DNA from: Atherinomorus stipes
Taxonomy: Eukaryota > Chordata > Actinopteri > Atheriniformes > Atherinidae
Direction of reading: 5' to 3'
Length of the DNA stretch: 64,000 nt
Assembly (NCBI GenBank): GCA_023101725.1
Contig: JALJCO010013448.1
Coordinates: 410,001 to 474,000 of the forward strand
The position numbers were made by a program, and so were the translations under genes. Shown in pieces: positions 35,848 through 48,215 of the stretch. The notes under the pieces were generated by a model, which saw nothing but the letters and a program-made list of their open reading frames with translations, had not been told where the DNA came from and ran no database searches. How positions within the stretch are numbered: position 1 is the first letter of the stretch; each line of letters opens with the position of its first letter.

Positions 35848-35849
<2 letters not shown>

Positions 35850-35887
<38 letters not shown>
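35850..35887. repeat. (GA)n microsatellite
   Basis: About 19 GA dinucleotides. Confidence 0.95.
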
Positions 35888-35891
<4 letters not shown>

Positions 35892-36084
35892 CTTCCCGAA
35901 GCAGAAATATATTATTATGAGTGAAGTTAAGTTAAAAAACACATTTTATTTTAATCATATGCGTTTGCAACTGAATCTGTCCACAATAGAGCGCAATATG
36001 AATTGAAATTGTAATTTACAACAGGGACGAGCAAATTTCCACAAGCGCTACACTCAGTCGAGAGCAGGTGTAGAGTTTGTTCGT

Positions 36085-36193
36085 AGCTTTGGTATCGGCC
36101 TATATCGGCCTTAAAACTAAGTATCGGGCATTGGCCACCCCACCGATATTTTACCAATATTTAAACAATCAGCCCGCTGTTTCTAAGTCTAAA

Positions 36194-36238
<45 letters not shown>

Positions 36239-37287
36239 CTTTTTCAAAAAACTTCTTTAATAGACTTTAAAACTTCTACAGCCAGTTTCTTTTAGGATTT
36301 TATGTGAAATATGGCGATATTTTCATATGCAGATTTCATATTGATATTTGAAAACACGATATTGATCTATTTTACCAATGAAATCTCGTGAGATTTCATG
36401 AAAACCCGCGAGATTTCGTAACAGAACAACAAACTCTTGTTAGTAAAATAGGTCAACACTGCATTTTAAATATTGATACGATATCAGCTTATGAAAATAT
36501 CACGATATTTCAGTGTATCAATATTTTTTCCCACCCCTATCAAATATCCCCTTTTTTTTTTGTGTTTTTTGTTGTGGAGAAGAAAATCCAGGTGGTTCTA
36601 GGATATCACGCAAATATCCTGCTAGCTGTTGTTTAAACTGTCATTAAGTTTGACTTGTTCTACATAACACAAGTTGAGGTATTTTTCTAATTTTGCACAA
36701 GAAATGAATATCAAATTGATATTTAAAAACATGGTATCGATCTATTTTACTTACAAAATCTCGCAAGTTTTCATCGTTCTGTTACAAAATCTCACGATAT
36801 TTTGCGAATTCTCGCGAGATTCCGTAACAGAACGATGAAATATTGTGAGATTTTGTCAGTAAAATAGATCGATACCGCGTTTTTAAATGTCAATATGATA
36901 TCAGCATATGAAAATGTCACAAAATTTTTGTGGATTCTCGTGAGATTTCATTACAGAACGATAAAATATTGCATGATTTCATTAGTGAAATTGATCGATA
37001 CCGCATTTTTAAATGTCAATATGATATCAGCATATGAAAATACGGCAATCTTTCAGTGTATCAATATTTTTTCCCATCCCTAGTGTTTAGAAGTTTTAAA
37101 GTCTGTAAAAAAGAATTTTTTTAAGAAGAAGTTGGTTTTTTTGTGTCTTTTTTGACTTTAGAAACAGCTGGCTGATCGGTTAAATATCGGTTAAATGTCG
37201 GTGGGTTGGCCGATGTCTGATACTCAGTTTTAAGGCCGATATAGGCCGATACCAAAAGGGGACGGATTATATTGTGCATCCCTACTG
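36085..37287. mobile_element. Composite nested MITE, inverted relative to the 18-21 kb copies
   Basis: Starts ggtatcggcctatatcgg, contains a 40-nt poly(A) (36194-36233), a left-truncated palindromic copy (36306-36539, ending TTTTTTCCCACCCCTA), then caaatatcc...cctcaactt-type text in reverse orientation to 17900-18070, a second palindrome (about 36700-37082) and the end gattatattgtgcatcccta (37267-37286). Confidence 0.65.
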
Positions 37288-37289
37288 AA

Positions 37290-38145
37290 AAGTTGAAGTA
37301 AATGACTTGTGTGGATCTCAGGAGACTGAAAATCTTTCCTGGATGCTGGAACAACCTTCCACTCGTGACTTTTGGAGCAGCGGATGTGATGCTGAGCTCA
37401 GCATCAGCATCATGAAGCAGCAGGACGTCGCTGCGTCCAGCAGCTGCAGAGAGCGAATGAAAGACGAGCTACGGATCAAGAGGTGAAGCAAAGCAACGAA
37501 GATGTGAGAGTTTAGTTCATCCATTCTTCCCTCCGTCTTCCCGGGCTTCCTCCCAGCACTGCTGATCTGCAGCTCATCCTCCGTTACCATCAGTCCTGCA
37601 CGGCCCAGATCCCCTCCTGGTCCTCCACACACCAGCTCACAGATCCGTTACGCAACCACGAGTCCAGTGAGGATAATAAGCACCGACAACTTTCTCAGGC
37701 GCTTCCCACTTTCTCATTCCTGAGTGTTTCCACACGGCTGCATCGGCACGGGCTCGTGTTCGGTCCTTACCCGGACCGGGTTAAAAAGCTGACCCCAGAA
37801 CTGCCTGCTGCTGGGTGGAAGTCCGAGCCGGCGACGTGGAGTCGCAGGGCATCTTTCTGCCTGCTCAGCAGGACTACATGATCCAGCACCGGAGCAGGAC
37901 CAGCAGCTCCAGACCACGTCTGACCTCATCAGCGCTTCCCGGCCGCCGATAAGACAAGAGGGCAGGAGGATGTCCTGGGATCCTCCTCCCACTGGTCAGA
38001 GCAGGAAAACCAGCAGCTTCTCCCACTTCTGTTAAACTGATGCAAAGAAGTTACTGGTTTATTCAGTTAAATCATCTAACTGGTCTGATCCCAGTAAAAC
38101 CAGTCATGTTCGTACATCCTCCCGGAATACCACACCACCTGGAAT
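37290..38145. other. No gene recognised
   Basis: Apparently unique 0.85 kb. Minus-strand frames at 37318-37632 and 37714-37992 (104 and 92 codons) have no recognised domain. Confidence 0.35.
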
Positions 38146-38149
38146 AAGG

Positions 38150-39430
38150 GCTGGTCGATACGGACCAAATATCATATCACAATATATTTATTTTAGATGA
38201 CGATATACGATATATCCCGATATTTTTACCCTAATTTGTCTGAAAGTTTCATTCCATATCAAACATCTGTTTTTTAGCATTGAAACATGTTTATCGTAAA
38301 GGTATCGCTCCACTGCAGAGATGGAACTGACAAACACTGGTTAGAAATAGGGATGCGTAATATAATCGAACCCCTATCAGTATCGGCCTTAAAACTGAGT
38401 ATCGGAAATCGGCCACCCTACTGATATTTAACTGATATTTAACCAATTAGCCCGCTGTTTCAAAAGTTGAAAAAAAAAACCTTTAAAAACTTATTTTTTA
38501 CAGGCTTTAAAACTTCTACAGACTGAGGGTGGGAAAAGATATCAATACCCTGAAATATCACAATATTTTCAAATGCTGATATCAAATTGACATGTAAAAA
38601 CGCAATATTGATTTATTTCACTCGTAAAATCTCGCAATATTTTAGTCTCACAAGATTTTGTAAGTAAAATAGATCGATACCATATTCTTAAATATTGATT
38701 TGATATTGGCATATGAAAATATCGCGACAGTGTATCGATATTTTTTCCCACCCCTATTTGTCAAAGTGTCAGAAACGGATTACAAAACTGTTATTTGCAA
38801 TGACTGCTTATTTTTTTTCAGCTTTAATATCAGTATCGATATCGGTCATCTGAGTTTTAAATGTCGGCATATCAGATATCAGCCAATATTCCAATATTGT
38901 GCATCCCTAGTTAGAAATGTTTGTCAAATCGAAGTAATTCAAGACAGTTGGCACTTTTTGTATGATTTCTGTGTGAAAGTCTTGGGGAGGATTCTCTTCC
39001 AGACAGTTTAAATAATAGGGGTGGGAAAAAATATTGATATACACTGAAAAATCGCAATATCTTCATATGCCGATACCATATTTATATATAAAAACGCAGT
39101 ATTGATCTGTTTTCCTGATGAAATCTCATGAGATTTCATAACAAAACAATGATATCTCACAAGATTTCATTAGTAAAATATATCAATACCATGTTGTAAA
39201 ATGTCAATATAATACCAGCATATGAAGATATCGCGTTATTTTAGTGTATCGATATTTTTTCCCACCCCTAGTCTAAGTTTTAAAGTCTGTAAAAAAGAAG
39301 TTTTGAAGAAGAAGGTTTTTTTTTTTACTTTAGAAACAGCAGGCTGATCGGTTAAATATCGGTTAAATATCGGTTAAGTATCGGTTAAATATCGGTTAGG
39401 GTGGCTGATGTCCGATACTCAGTTTTAGTA
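38150..39430. mobile_element. GGCTGG(G/T)CGATA MITE with internal insertions
   Basis: Second, better-preserved copy of the 20013 family (gggctggtcgatacggacc at the left). It is interrupted by an 8-bp-target element at 38348-38909 and carries a palindromic copy at 39016-39270 at the same internal position as in the 20013 copy. Terminal text runs to ccgatactcagtttt at about 39425. Confidence 0.7.
38348..38909. mobile_element. TAGGGATGCGTAAT hAT-type MITE with perfect 8-bp target duplication
   Basis: Ends TAGGGATGCGTAATATAATC and ATTGTGCATCCCTA; GTTAGAAA flanks both sides (38340-38347; 38910-38917). The unoccupied paralogous site is present at about 20180 (actggttagacatgtttgt). A further palindromic copy (38525-38756) is nested inside. 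Confidence 0.9.
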
Positions 39431-40267
39431 AACCCAGTAAAGTTCTGATTGGAAGTCTTCCAGACGATCCACGATCACGGGTACGGAAATCTCTCTGAAT
39501 CCTCTCCTTACCGGGAAATGTATGTACATGGATGTCGTCCTCAAAATTATTAAAACCGTCCAATTAAAGAAGAAGAAAAACAGCTGCGAGCGAAACAAGA
39601 TGAAATTAAAAAAAGCAATAATAAATAAAAATTCTATGAAAATCATGACATTGATTTTGAATTGTGGTTTGTAATTAATATTAAAAACAAATATACAAAA
39701 AATAAAACAAGTAAACAAGCATGATGGGGCTCCGAAGCTAGAATTTTACCCAGCAACACTTTGAGACAATCACTGCAATCAGGTGTTTTTTGCGACGTCC
39801 AATCAGACGTCTGCACCTGTTGACAGGTACCATATTTTCCGGACTATAAGTCGCTCCTGAGTATAAGTCGCATCAGTCAAAAAATGCATCATGAACAGGA
39901 AAGAACGCACTTGTCGCACTTGACTATAAGTCGTATTTATTCATTTAAAATAAGGGGATTTTCAGATTTTTTAAATCTAAAAATTACCCTATCAGTTCAG
40001 TTCCAAAGTTAACGCTTGTAAATGATCATAAACATCATAACAAAGAAGTATAAACATGTTTTTTGAGGATTTGTTCCACCGCACAGATAGATGTCCAAAT
40101 GAGCTCCTCTCACTGAGATGAGGCTATTTTGGGATTTTTGCCCTCGGAGCAGAATATAGGTGTCACAAGCCAAGAGCGCCCTCTTTTGACATTAGACGGT
40201 AACATTTACTACTTGGCTCATGTCAGTCAATATGAATTGATACTTACAAAAATACGTGAAATTGTAT

Positions 40268-41213
40268 TAGGGCTGGGCGATTATGGAAAAAATTATAATC
40301 ATGATTATTTTGACTGATATTGAAATCACGATTAATATACACGATTATTTATTGATTTATAAAAGTGTTTATTGAACCACATAACTCAACTTGAAATATA
40401 AGTTTTTAAAAATTAAATTGAAAATAAGTTAGAAACAAGTAAAGGAGTAAAATATGAATATTATTCAAAATAATAATAGCAATAAAAATGAATACTACAT
40501 GCATTCCTGTTCTATACTCCCTGCAGTTTGCTTCCAACTAACAGTCTGTTCACTTCAGAATTAATAGTTTTTGTTCGATTACAGTGTTTTTATGATTGTG
40601 AAAAGGCAAAATTGAAATCACTAGGGATGCACCGATTGTGAAAGTCTGGGCCGATACCGATACCGATGTTTAACATAACAACTTGGCCGATGGCCGATGT
40701 TTTCTATTTTTATTTATTACTTCTTTTGTGCCACAGAAATTTACAAGTCTTTCAGCTCTTCATCAGTTTGTCCTTGAATGAGCACAAATTCAATCAGACC
40801 AATTTATGAAACAGAAACAACATTTAATGTCACTTTGTGGTTGACATTAGTTATAACAAGCTCTTTTCTGAAAACTTTACAAAAACCTGGGACTGATAAT
40901 CACAAAAAAAATGCTTCAGTATATTGCCCAACAAAATTGAGTGGTTTTAGCCTAATAAACAAAAACATACTCCATGAGAAGATTATTTTCATGGCCCAAT
41001 AAAAAATATTTGTGGAGCATGTACTGCAAACTGCGTAACGCTGATCTTTTTCTGAAACGGTAAATTATTGCCACACGACCGCCGCCATCTTTGTTTCTCT
41101 ACTGAGGAAAGTGCGTGGATGCCTTCAACCAGTATCTCTCCCCACCCGCCCAAAAAAGAGGGGGGAAAAAGAGTTTTTCTTAAGAACAGTGTTGATGACA
41201 CATGTAAATCATT

Positions 41214-41260
<47 letters not shown>

Positions 41261-41420
41261 ATAAATATTAATCAGCCACTGCCATCGGCAAATGTCATTT
41301 CTATTGGCCGATGGCCGATGGCAGTTAACAAGGCAAATATCGGCCAATACCGATGTCCAGCCGATGCATCGGTGCATCCCTAGAAATCACGATTAAAATT
41401 CGATTAATTGTCCAGCCCTA
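40268..41420. mobile_element. TAGGGCTGGGCGATTATGG hAT-type element, nested level 2
   Basis: Ends TAGGGCTGGGCGATTATGG and AATTGTCCAGCCCTA with a perfect 8-bp duplication AATTGTAT (40260-40267; 41421-41428). It inserted into the TA-target element and was later entered by the element at 40622. Confidence 0.92.
40622..41382. mobile_element. TAGGGATGCACCGAT hAT-type element, nested level 3
   Basis: Ends TAGGGATGCACCGATTGTG and ATCGGTGCATCCCTA with a perfect 8-bp duplication GAAATCAC (40614-40621; 41383-41390). Contains (TA)n at 41219-41259. No transposase. Confidence 0.92.
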
Positions 41421-41568
41421 AATTGTATGTATTTTCATATATAAGTCACACTGGACTATAAGTTGCATAAGCCGCCAAACTATGATAAAAAAAGTGCAAC
41501 TTATAGTCTGGAAAATACGGTATGTTGGTCCATTGGTCATGGCAAAGACGCTCTAATGGGTCTGGTTA

Positions 41569-41608
<40 letters not shown>

Positions 41609-41754
41609 TCAAGCCACAATTGGAAGACATTATTATAATTCACTAAATTATAATTTTGTAAATTTTTATTTATTATTTGTTTCTTTAGTTTCTTGTTATT
41701 TGAATTACTGTTGTGAATTTAGCCTTTTCTTTAATTCGAGGGTATGAATCATTC

Positions 41755-42430
41755 TCTGGCTGGTATCTTCTTCTGTCTGAGCTGTAAAATAATCCACGCG
41801 TCGCTGCAACAGCCTGCCGTTCAGAGAGGACGAGAACAGAAATGTTTCTGCTCAGGAACAGAAACATTTGTTTTCATGCGACCTGCGATCACGACGCCTC
41901 TGCGGCGAATATCGTGGCAGGAGACAGTCATCCCGTAGGTATGTGATACCGTAAAGATTAGAATGCTAGATCCATCGGTGGCTGACAGGACCCAACTCGC
42001 CCCGCGGACACATGCTCGTTATTCGCTTTGCTGCTTACACTGTAAACAGGCTGATGTGGAAACGTACGGATCAGCCTGACTTTCTCCTTCCTGGAAGGAA
42101 ACTCTCATTCCAGCGACTCTACTTTGTTGTTGCATGTTGTCAGGTTTGAATTTGTGGAATTTAGGGAGAAAAATGGCAATTATGTGCTTCAGGGCTTTAG
42201 TCTATGATTAGCTGGAATCATTGTGGGAAAGTAGGAAGAGCCGACGCTTCAAAGAGTTACAGCCGCAAATTATGGATCCACGGAGCGTTTTTCTCCGTGT
42301 TTCTGCCCGACGTTCCTCTGACTGTGGAGGAAACCTGAATCCAGGCAGGTGGATTAAGATCTGAGTCTCCCGGTCACACCCACGTTTGGTTTTCCTAATC
42401 CTGAGACAACAAACACACTTATGACCTCAT
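41755..42430. other. Unique stretch, no gene recognised
   Basis: One of the longest non-repetitive segments in the intron. 42040-42400 shows no repeat signature and no open frame of note, so it is a reasonable place to test for a conserved non-coding element. Confidence 0.35.
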
Positions 42431-44758
42431 AACTGGGATTAAAGGTTCTAGATGCTGACTGGGATTAAAGGTTCTGATGCTGACTGGGGATTAAAGGTTC
42501 TGGTTGCTGATTGGGATTAAAGGTTCTGATGCTGACTGGGATTAAAGATTCTGATGCTGACTGGGATTAAAGGTTCTGATGCTGAATGGGATTAAAGGTT
42601 CTGATGCTGACTGGGATTAAAGGTTCTGATTTTGACTGAGATTAAAGGTTCTAATGCTGAATGGGATTAAAGGTTCTGATGCTGAATGGGATTAAAGGTT
42701 CTGATGCTGACTGGGATTAAAGGTTCCGATGCTGACTGGGATTAAAGGTTCTGATGCTGACTGGGAATAAAGGTTCTGATGCTGACTAGGATTAAAGGTT
42801 CTAGATGCTGACTAGGATTAAAGGTTCTGATGCTGACTGAGATTAAAGGTTCTAATGCTGAATGGGATTAAAGGTTCTAGATGCTGACTGGGATTAAAGG
42901 TTCTGATGCTGACTGGGATTAAAGGTTCTGATGCTGACTGGGATTAAAGGTTCTGATGCTGACTGGGATTAAAGGTTCTGATGCTGAATGGGATTAAAGG
43001 TTCTGATTTTGACTGAGATTAAAGGTTCTAATGCTGAATGGGATTAAAGGTTCTAGATGCTGACTGGGATTAAAGGTTCTGATGCTGACTGGGATTAAAG
43101 GTTCTGATTTTGACTGAGATTAAAGGTTCTGATGCTGACTGGGATTAAAGGTTCTGATGCTGACTGGGATTAAAGGTTCTGATTTTGACTGAGATTAAAG
43201 GTTCTAATGCTGAATGGGATTAAAGGTTCTAGATGCTGACTAGGATTAAAGGTTCTGATGCTGACTGGGATTAAAGGTTCTGATGCTGACTGGGATTAAA
43301 GGTTCTGATGCTGACTGGGATTAAGGGTTCTGGATACTGACTGGGATTAAAGGTTCTGATGCTGACTGGGATTAAAGGTTCTGATGCTGACTGAGATTAA
43401 AGGTTCTAATGCTGAATGGGATTAAAGGTTCTGGATGCTGACTGGGATTTAAGGTTCTAGATGCTGACGGATTAAAAGTTCTGATGCTGACTGGGATTAA
43501 AGGTTCTGGATGCTGACTGGGATTAAAGAGTCTGGATGCTGACTGGGATTAAAGGTTCTAGATGCTGACTGGGATTAAAAGTTCTGATGCTGACTGGGAT
43601 TAAAGGTTCTGGATGCTGACTGGGATTAAAGATTCTGGATGCTGAATGGGATTAAAGGTTCTGGATGCTGACTGGGATTAAACGTTCTGATGCTGACTGG
43701 GATTAAAGGTTCTGATGCTGACTGGGATTAAAGGTTCTGGATGCTGACTGGGATTAAAGGTTCTGGATGCTGACTGGGATTAAAGATTCTGGATGCTGAC
43801 TGGGATTAAAGGTTCTGATGCTGACTGGGATTAAAGGTTCTGATGCTGACTGGGATTAAAGGTTCTGGATGCTGACTGGGATTAAAGATTCTGGATGCTG
43901 ACTGGGATTAAAGGTTCTGGATGCTGACTGGGATTAAAGGTTCTGGATGCTGACTGGGATTAAAGATTCTGGATGCTGACTGGGATTTAAGGTTCTAGAT
44001 GCTGACTGGGATTAAAAGTTCTGATGCTGACTGGGATTAAAGGTTCTGATGCTGACTGGGATTAAAGGTTCTAGATGCTGACTGGGATTAAAGGTTCTTG
44101 ATGCTGACTGGGATTAAAGGTTCTAGATGCTGACTGGGATTAAAGGTTCTGATGCTGACTGGGATTAAAGGTTCTGATGCTGACTGGGATTAAAGGTTCT
44201 GGATGCTGACTGGGATTTAAGGTTCTAGATGCTGACTGGGATTAAAAGTTCTGATGCTGACTGGGATTAAAGGTTCTGATGCTGACTGGGATTAAAGGTT
44301 CTAGATGCTGACTGGGATTAAAGGTTCTAGATGCTGACTGGGATTAAAGGTTCTTGATGCTGACTGGGATTAAAGGTTCTAGATGCTGACTGGGATTAAA
44401 GGTTCTTGATGCTGACTGGGATTAAAGGTTCTAGATGCTGACTGGGATTAAAGGTTCTAGATGCTGACTGGGATTAAAGGTTCTGATGCTGACTGGGATT
44501 AAAGATTCTGGATGCTGACTGGGATTTAAGGTTCTAGATGCTGACTGGGATTAAAAGTTCTGATGCTGACTGGGATTAAAGGTTCTGATGCTGACTGGGA
44601 TTAAAGGTTCTAGATGCTGACTGGGTTTAAAGGTTCTTGATGCTGACTGGGATTAAAGGTTCTAGATGCTGACTGGGATTAAAGGTTCTTGATGCTGACT
44701 GGGATTAAAGGTTCTAGATGCTGACTGGGATTAAAGGTTCTGATGCTGACTGGGATTA
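42431..44758. repeat. About 90 copies of a 25/26-bp GGGATTAAAGGTTCTGAT unit
   Basis: Unit gctgactgggattaaaggtt plus ctgat (25 bp), ctagat or ctggat (26 bp). The 25- and 26-bp forms are interspersed in patterns, and a diverged pair (ttttgactgagattaaagg then taatgctgaatgggatta) recurs as a block at about 42625, 43005, 43100 and 43175. The right half is dominated by 26-bp forms. Each unit carries GGATTA, the K50-homeodomain core (TAATCC on the other strand). Confidence 0.95.
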
Positions 44759-44904
44759 ATATCAGAAAACCAGATTCCATCCTCCTGCAGTCAAACTCTA
44801 GAGACGAACACATCTCTGTGCTTCCAGCAGGGATGCACGGATCAATACACCAGTCGCCTCCTTTCTGCTGAAGCATGAAAACCATCAAGCTCTGGTAAAC
44901 AGAT

Positions 44905-44943
<39 letters not shown>

Positions 44944-44962
44944 TGTGTTTGTGTGTGCGTTT
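44905..44962. repeat. (GT)n microsatellite
   Basis: About 17 GT dinucleotides followed by imperfect repeats. Confidence 0.95.
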
Positions 44963-45432
44963 GTGTGTGTACGGATGTGTCTGAAGAGGAAGCGCTCTTC
45001 AGAGGGACTGATAATGTTGATCTACTTCATCACTGTTTGCTTTCACTGATCAACTGTCCAAATGATGTGAATATTCGCCTTTTCCAGGAAGTAGACAGAC
45101 CCCAGCACCACATCCTTTCTCTGACTCCACTTTCCTAAAACTTCCTCCATTAAAATAAAAATGAAGCGAAACGACCAAATAACACCAGCGCAGGTTCGTG
45201 AAGACGTTCCAGTGCAGGACTGCGGATGAGACATCGGTGAGCTCAGCTGTAACCATGGCAACACTTCCAAATTTCAATTTGTTCATTTCGCTCTTTAATG
45301 GCTTTAAAGTCCTGGTTCTAGAAAAGGTGAAAACAAACTTCAACGTAAGTTGGAAAAACTGGAACAGGAGCAACAAAACGCTGGAGAAGTAACAACTGGA
45401 GGAGACTCTGACACCTAACTGGTTTAACTGGG

Positions 45433-45720
45433 AACAGGTCAGTCACATGACTGGGTATAAAGGAGCATTTCAGAGTCTCTCAGATGGAAACATGGACAGA
45501 GGTTCACCAATCTGAGACAAACTGGAGATAAAAGTTGTGGAACGAGTTCAGAAAAATGTTCCTCAGACTTTGAAGATCCTCCATCTACAGAGAAGAAGAT
45601 CATCAAAAGAAGGAGAGAATCGGAAGGAATCTCTGTGTGCCGGGGAAAGCGCTGGATGCTGGTGATCTTGTGGCCCTCGAGGAGCAGAAATCCAGCAACC
45701 AGGTCCAGGATTGATAAGCA
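45433..45720 (+). pseudogene. Tc1/mariner transposase N-terminal remnant
   Basis: From the ATG at 45492 the frame reads MDRGSPI, stop, DKLEIKVVERVQKNVPQ, then frameshifted text ending in a DAGDLVALE block. This is the helix-turn-helix DNA-binding start of a common fish Tc1-like transposase; the upstream text (ggtcagtcacatgactggg) matches the usual 5' part. The DDE catalytic part is missing, so it is inactive. Confidence 0.7.
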
Positions 45721-45840
45721 GCTAGAATCCTGCATCAGACCAGAACGGGACAATTTTCCTCTGCGAAAAACTCCAGAAACTGGTTTCCTCACTTCCCAGA
45801 TGTTTGCAGACAGTTTTTAAAAGAAAAGAAGATGATACAC

Positions 45841-46471
45841 GATGGTAAACGTCACCCTGGAACTACTTTTTACAGACGTATTACTACACAAAGCTAAACA
45901 TCACCCTGGAACTACTTTTTACAGACGTGTTACTACACAAAGGTAAACATCACCCTGGAACTACTTTTTACAGACGTGTTACTACACAAAGGTAAACATC
46001 ATCCTAGAACTACTTTTTACAGACGTGTTACTACACAAAGGTAAAACATCACCGTGGAACTACTTTTTACAGGCGTGTTACTACGATGGTAAACATCACC
46101 TGGGTACTTTTTACAGACGTGTTGTAAACGATGGTAAACATCACCCTAGAACTACTTTTTACAGATGTATTACTACACAATGGTAAACATCACCCTGGAA
46201 CTACTTTTTACAGATGTGTTACTACACGATGGTAAACATCACCCTGGAACTACTTTTTACAGATGTATTACTACACGATGGTAAACATCACCCTGGAGCT
46301 ACTTTTTACAGATGTGTTACTACACGATGGTAAACATCACCCTGGAGCTACTTTTTACAGATGTGTTACTACACGATGGTAAACATCACCCTGGAACTAC
46401 TTTTTACTGATGTATTACTACACAAAGGTAAACATCACCCTGGAACTACTTTTTACTGACGTGTTACTGAC
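45841..46471. repeat. 49-bp minisatellite
   Basis: About 12-13 copies of ggtaaacatcaccctggaac-tactttttac-agacgtgttactacac (about 49 bp), with acacaaa and acacgat endings as two subtypes clustered left and right. Confidence 0.93.
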
Positions 46472-46883
46472 ATCAGATTCACTGTAAATAATATTTTCTA
46501 TCTAATGATGAAATGTCTCACTTTTATCATCTGACATCTTGTTTCTGTTCTACCGGGAATGAAACATGTTGATCGGATTCAGGTTTTATTCTCATTCGGA
46601 ACAGAGTTTTTGCATATTTGCAGTCAAACAGTTTCAGTTTAAGCTGCTTGAACTGGAAAGTTTCTGACAGTTGATCCCAACTTTGTCCATTAGAGGGAAA
46701 ACAGAGTTCCACCTCAACATCTCCTCCCCCTCCGCTCTCCCTCATCCCCGGGGGGTCCCCGCCGGGTCCCGTTGCAGCCCCCGTTCCCCGAGCAGAGCGC
46801 CATGTTGAGGCTCCGGTGTGGATCCTGCACGCTGCTCCGCGCGCTCCCAGCGAACGAGAAGTTACGAAATCACTCCAAGGCTG

Positions 46884-46887
<4 letters not shown>

Positions 46888-46934
<47 letters not shown>
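46888..46934. repeat. (GT)n microsatellite next to pard3 exon 1
   Basis: About 23 GT dinucleotides, about 27 bp inside intron 1 from the splice donor at 46961; read as (CA)n in the pard3 transcript. Confidence 0.95.
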
Positions 46935-46937
<3 letters not shown>

Positions 46938-46958
46938 TACAGGGAAAGGTGTGGGTCA

Positions 46959-47420
<462 letters not shown>

Positions 47421-47552
47421 TCACGATTCTGTCACGAATTAAAATCTTTGTCAAATCAAGTTTCTTAGGTTTTCTGTAAAACCTGATGAATAACTGAAAA
47501 TAAACGTCATCCTCCTGGTGAGGAAAAACCCACGATGACAAAACTGGAGTAT

Positions 47553-48215
47553 CATGTGGCCGATAACCGATACCGATATTAAAGCTGAAAAATAGATGAT
47601 GTAATATTCATTACTTGTGCAAAATTAGGAAAACACCTCAACTTGTGTTTATGTAGAACAAGTCAAACTTAACTTATAGGATATGTGCGTTATATAGAAC
47701 CACCTGGATTTTCATTTCACTGAGAAAAAAAAAACAATACCCAAAATGGGGGATATCTTGTAGGTGTGGGAAAAATATTGGTACACTGAAATAGCGCTAT
47801 ATTTTCACATGCTGATATCACATTGATATTTGAAAATGTGGTATCGATCTATTTTACTAAAGAAATCTTGCAAGATTTTGCCATTCTGTTATGAAATCTC
47901 ATGGGTTTTTGTGAAATCTTGCGAGATTTTGTAAGAGAACGATGAAATCTTGCGAGATTTCGTAGGTAAAATTGATCAATATCGTGTTTTCATTTTTTTC
48001 CTTTAAAAAAAATATTGTGTTTTCAATATCAATATGAAATCTGCATATTAAAATATCGCGATATTTCAGTGTATCGATATTTTTTCCCAGCCCTAATATT
48101 TGGTTATTTACACAAATGACAGTATATAAACTGTTCACCCAGAACAGCCTAAAAGAAACTTTGTTTTTTTTAGACCTTAGAAGCAGCAGCCTGATCGGTT
48201 AAATATCGGTGTGAG
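47553..48215. mobile_element. Composite nested MITE, left part
   Basis: gtggccgataaccgataccg at the left, the same internal text as 17900-18330, and a palindromic copy at 47761-48095 in the identical position (flank gccctaatatttggttattt equals 18317 onward). The family's right end reappears at 50765-50853 (aaacatcagtggagcggc ... tcgtgcatcccta), so 2.5 kb of other DNA lies in the middle. Confidence 0.7.

Larger units (their letters stand above)
39830..41520. mobile_element. TA-target element with TTTTCCGGACTATAAGTC ends
   Basis: Inverted ends CCATATTTTCCGGACTATAA and (reverse complement of right) CCGTATTTTCCAGACTATAA, flanked by TA on each side (39828-39829; 41521-41522). The unoccupied site in the 61467 copy (gacatgtatgttgg, about 61733) has a single TA, so TA was duplicated. 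Subterminal AAGTCGCA motifs repeat. Superfamily probably Tc1/mariner-like by target; no transposase. Confidence 0.85.
39532..41750. mobile_element. Tc1-like remnant, split by a later insertion
   Basis: Left end cctcaaaattattaaaaccgt, right end gagggtatgaatcattct; inner text (catgatggggctccgaag, caatcagacgtctgcacctg) matches the unsplit copy at 61467-61968. The insertion occupies 39830-41520. (ATT)n at about 41571-41608 lies in the right half. Confidence 0.75.

Noticed and set aside
39355..39400. GGTTAAATATC repeats resembling telomere-like GGTTA arrays
   Set aside because: Unit is an internal MITE motif repeated four or five times, not (TTAGGG)n.
42431..44758. Possible CRISPR array (regular short repeats)
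   Set aside because: No spacers, direct head-to-tail repetition, eukaryotic intron context and no cas genes.
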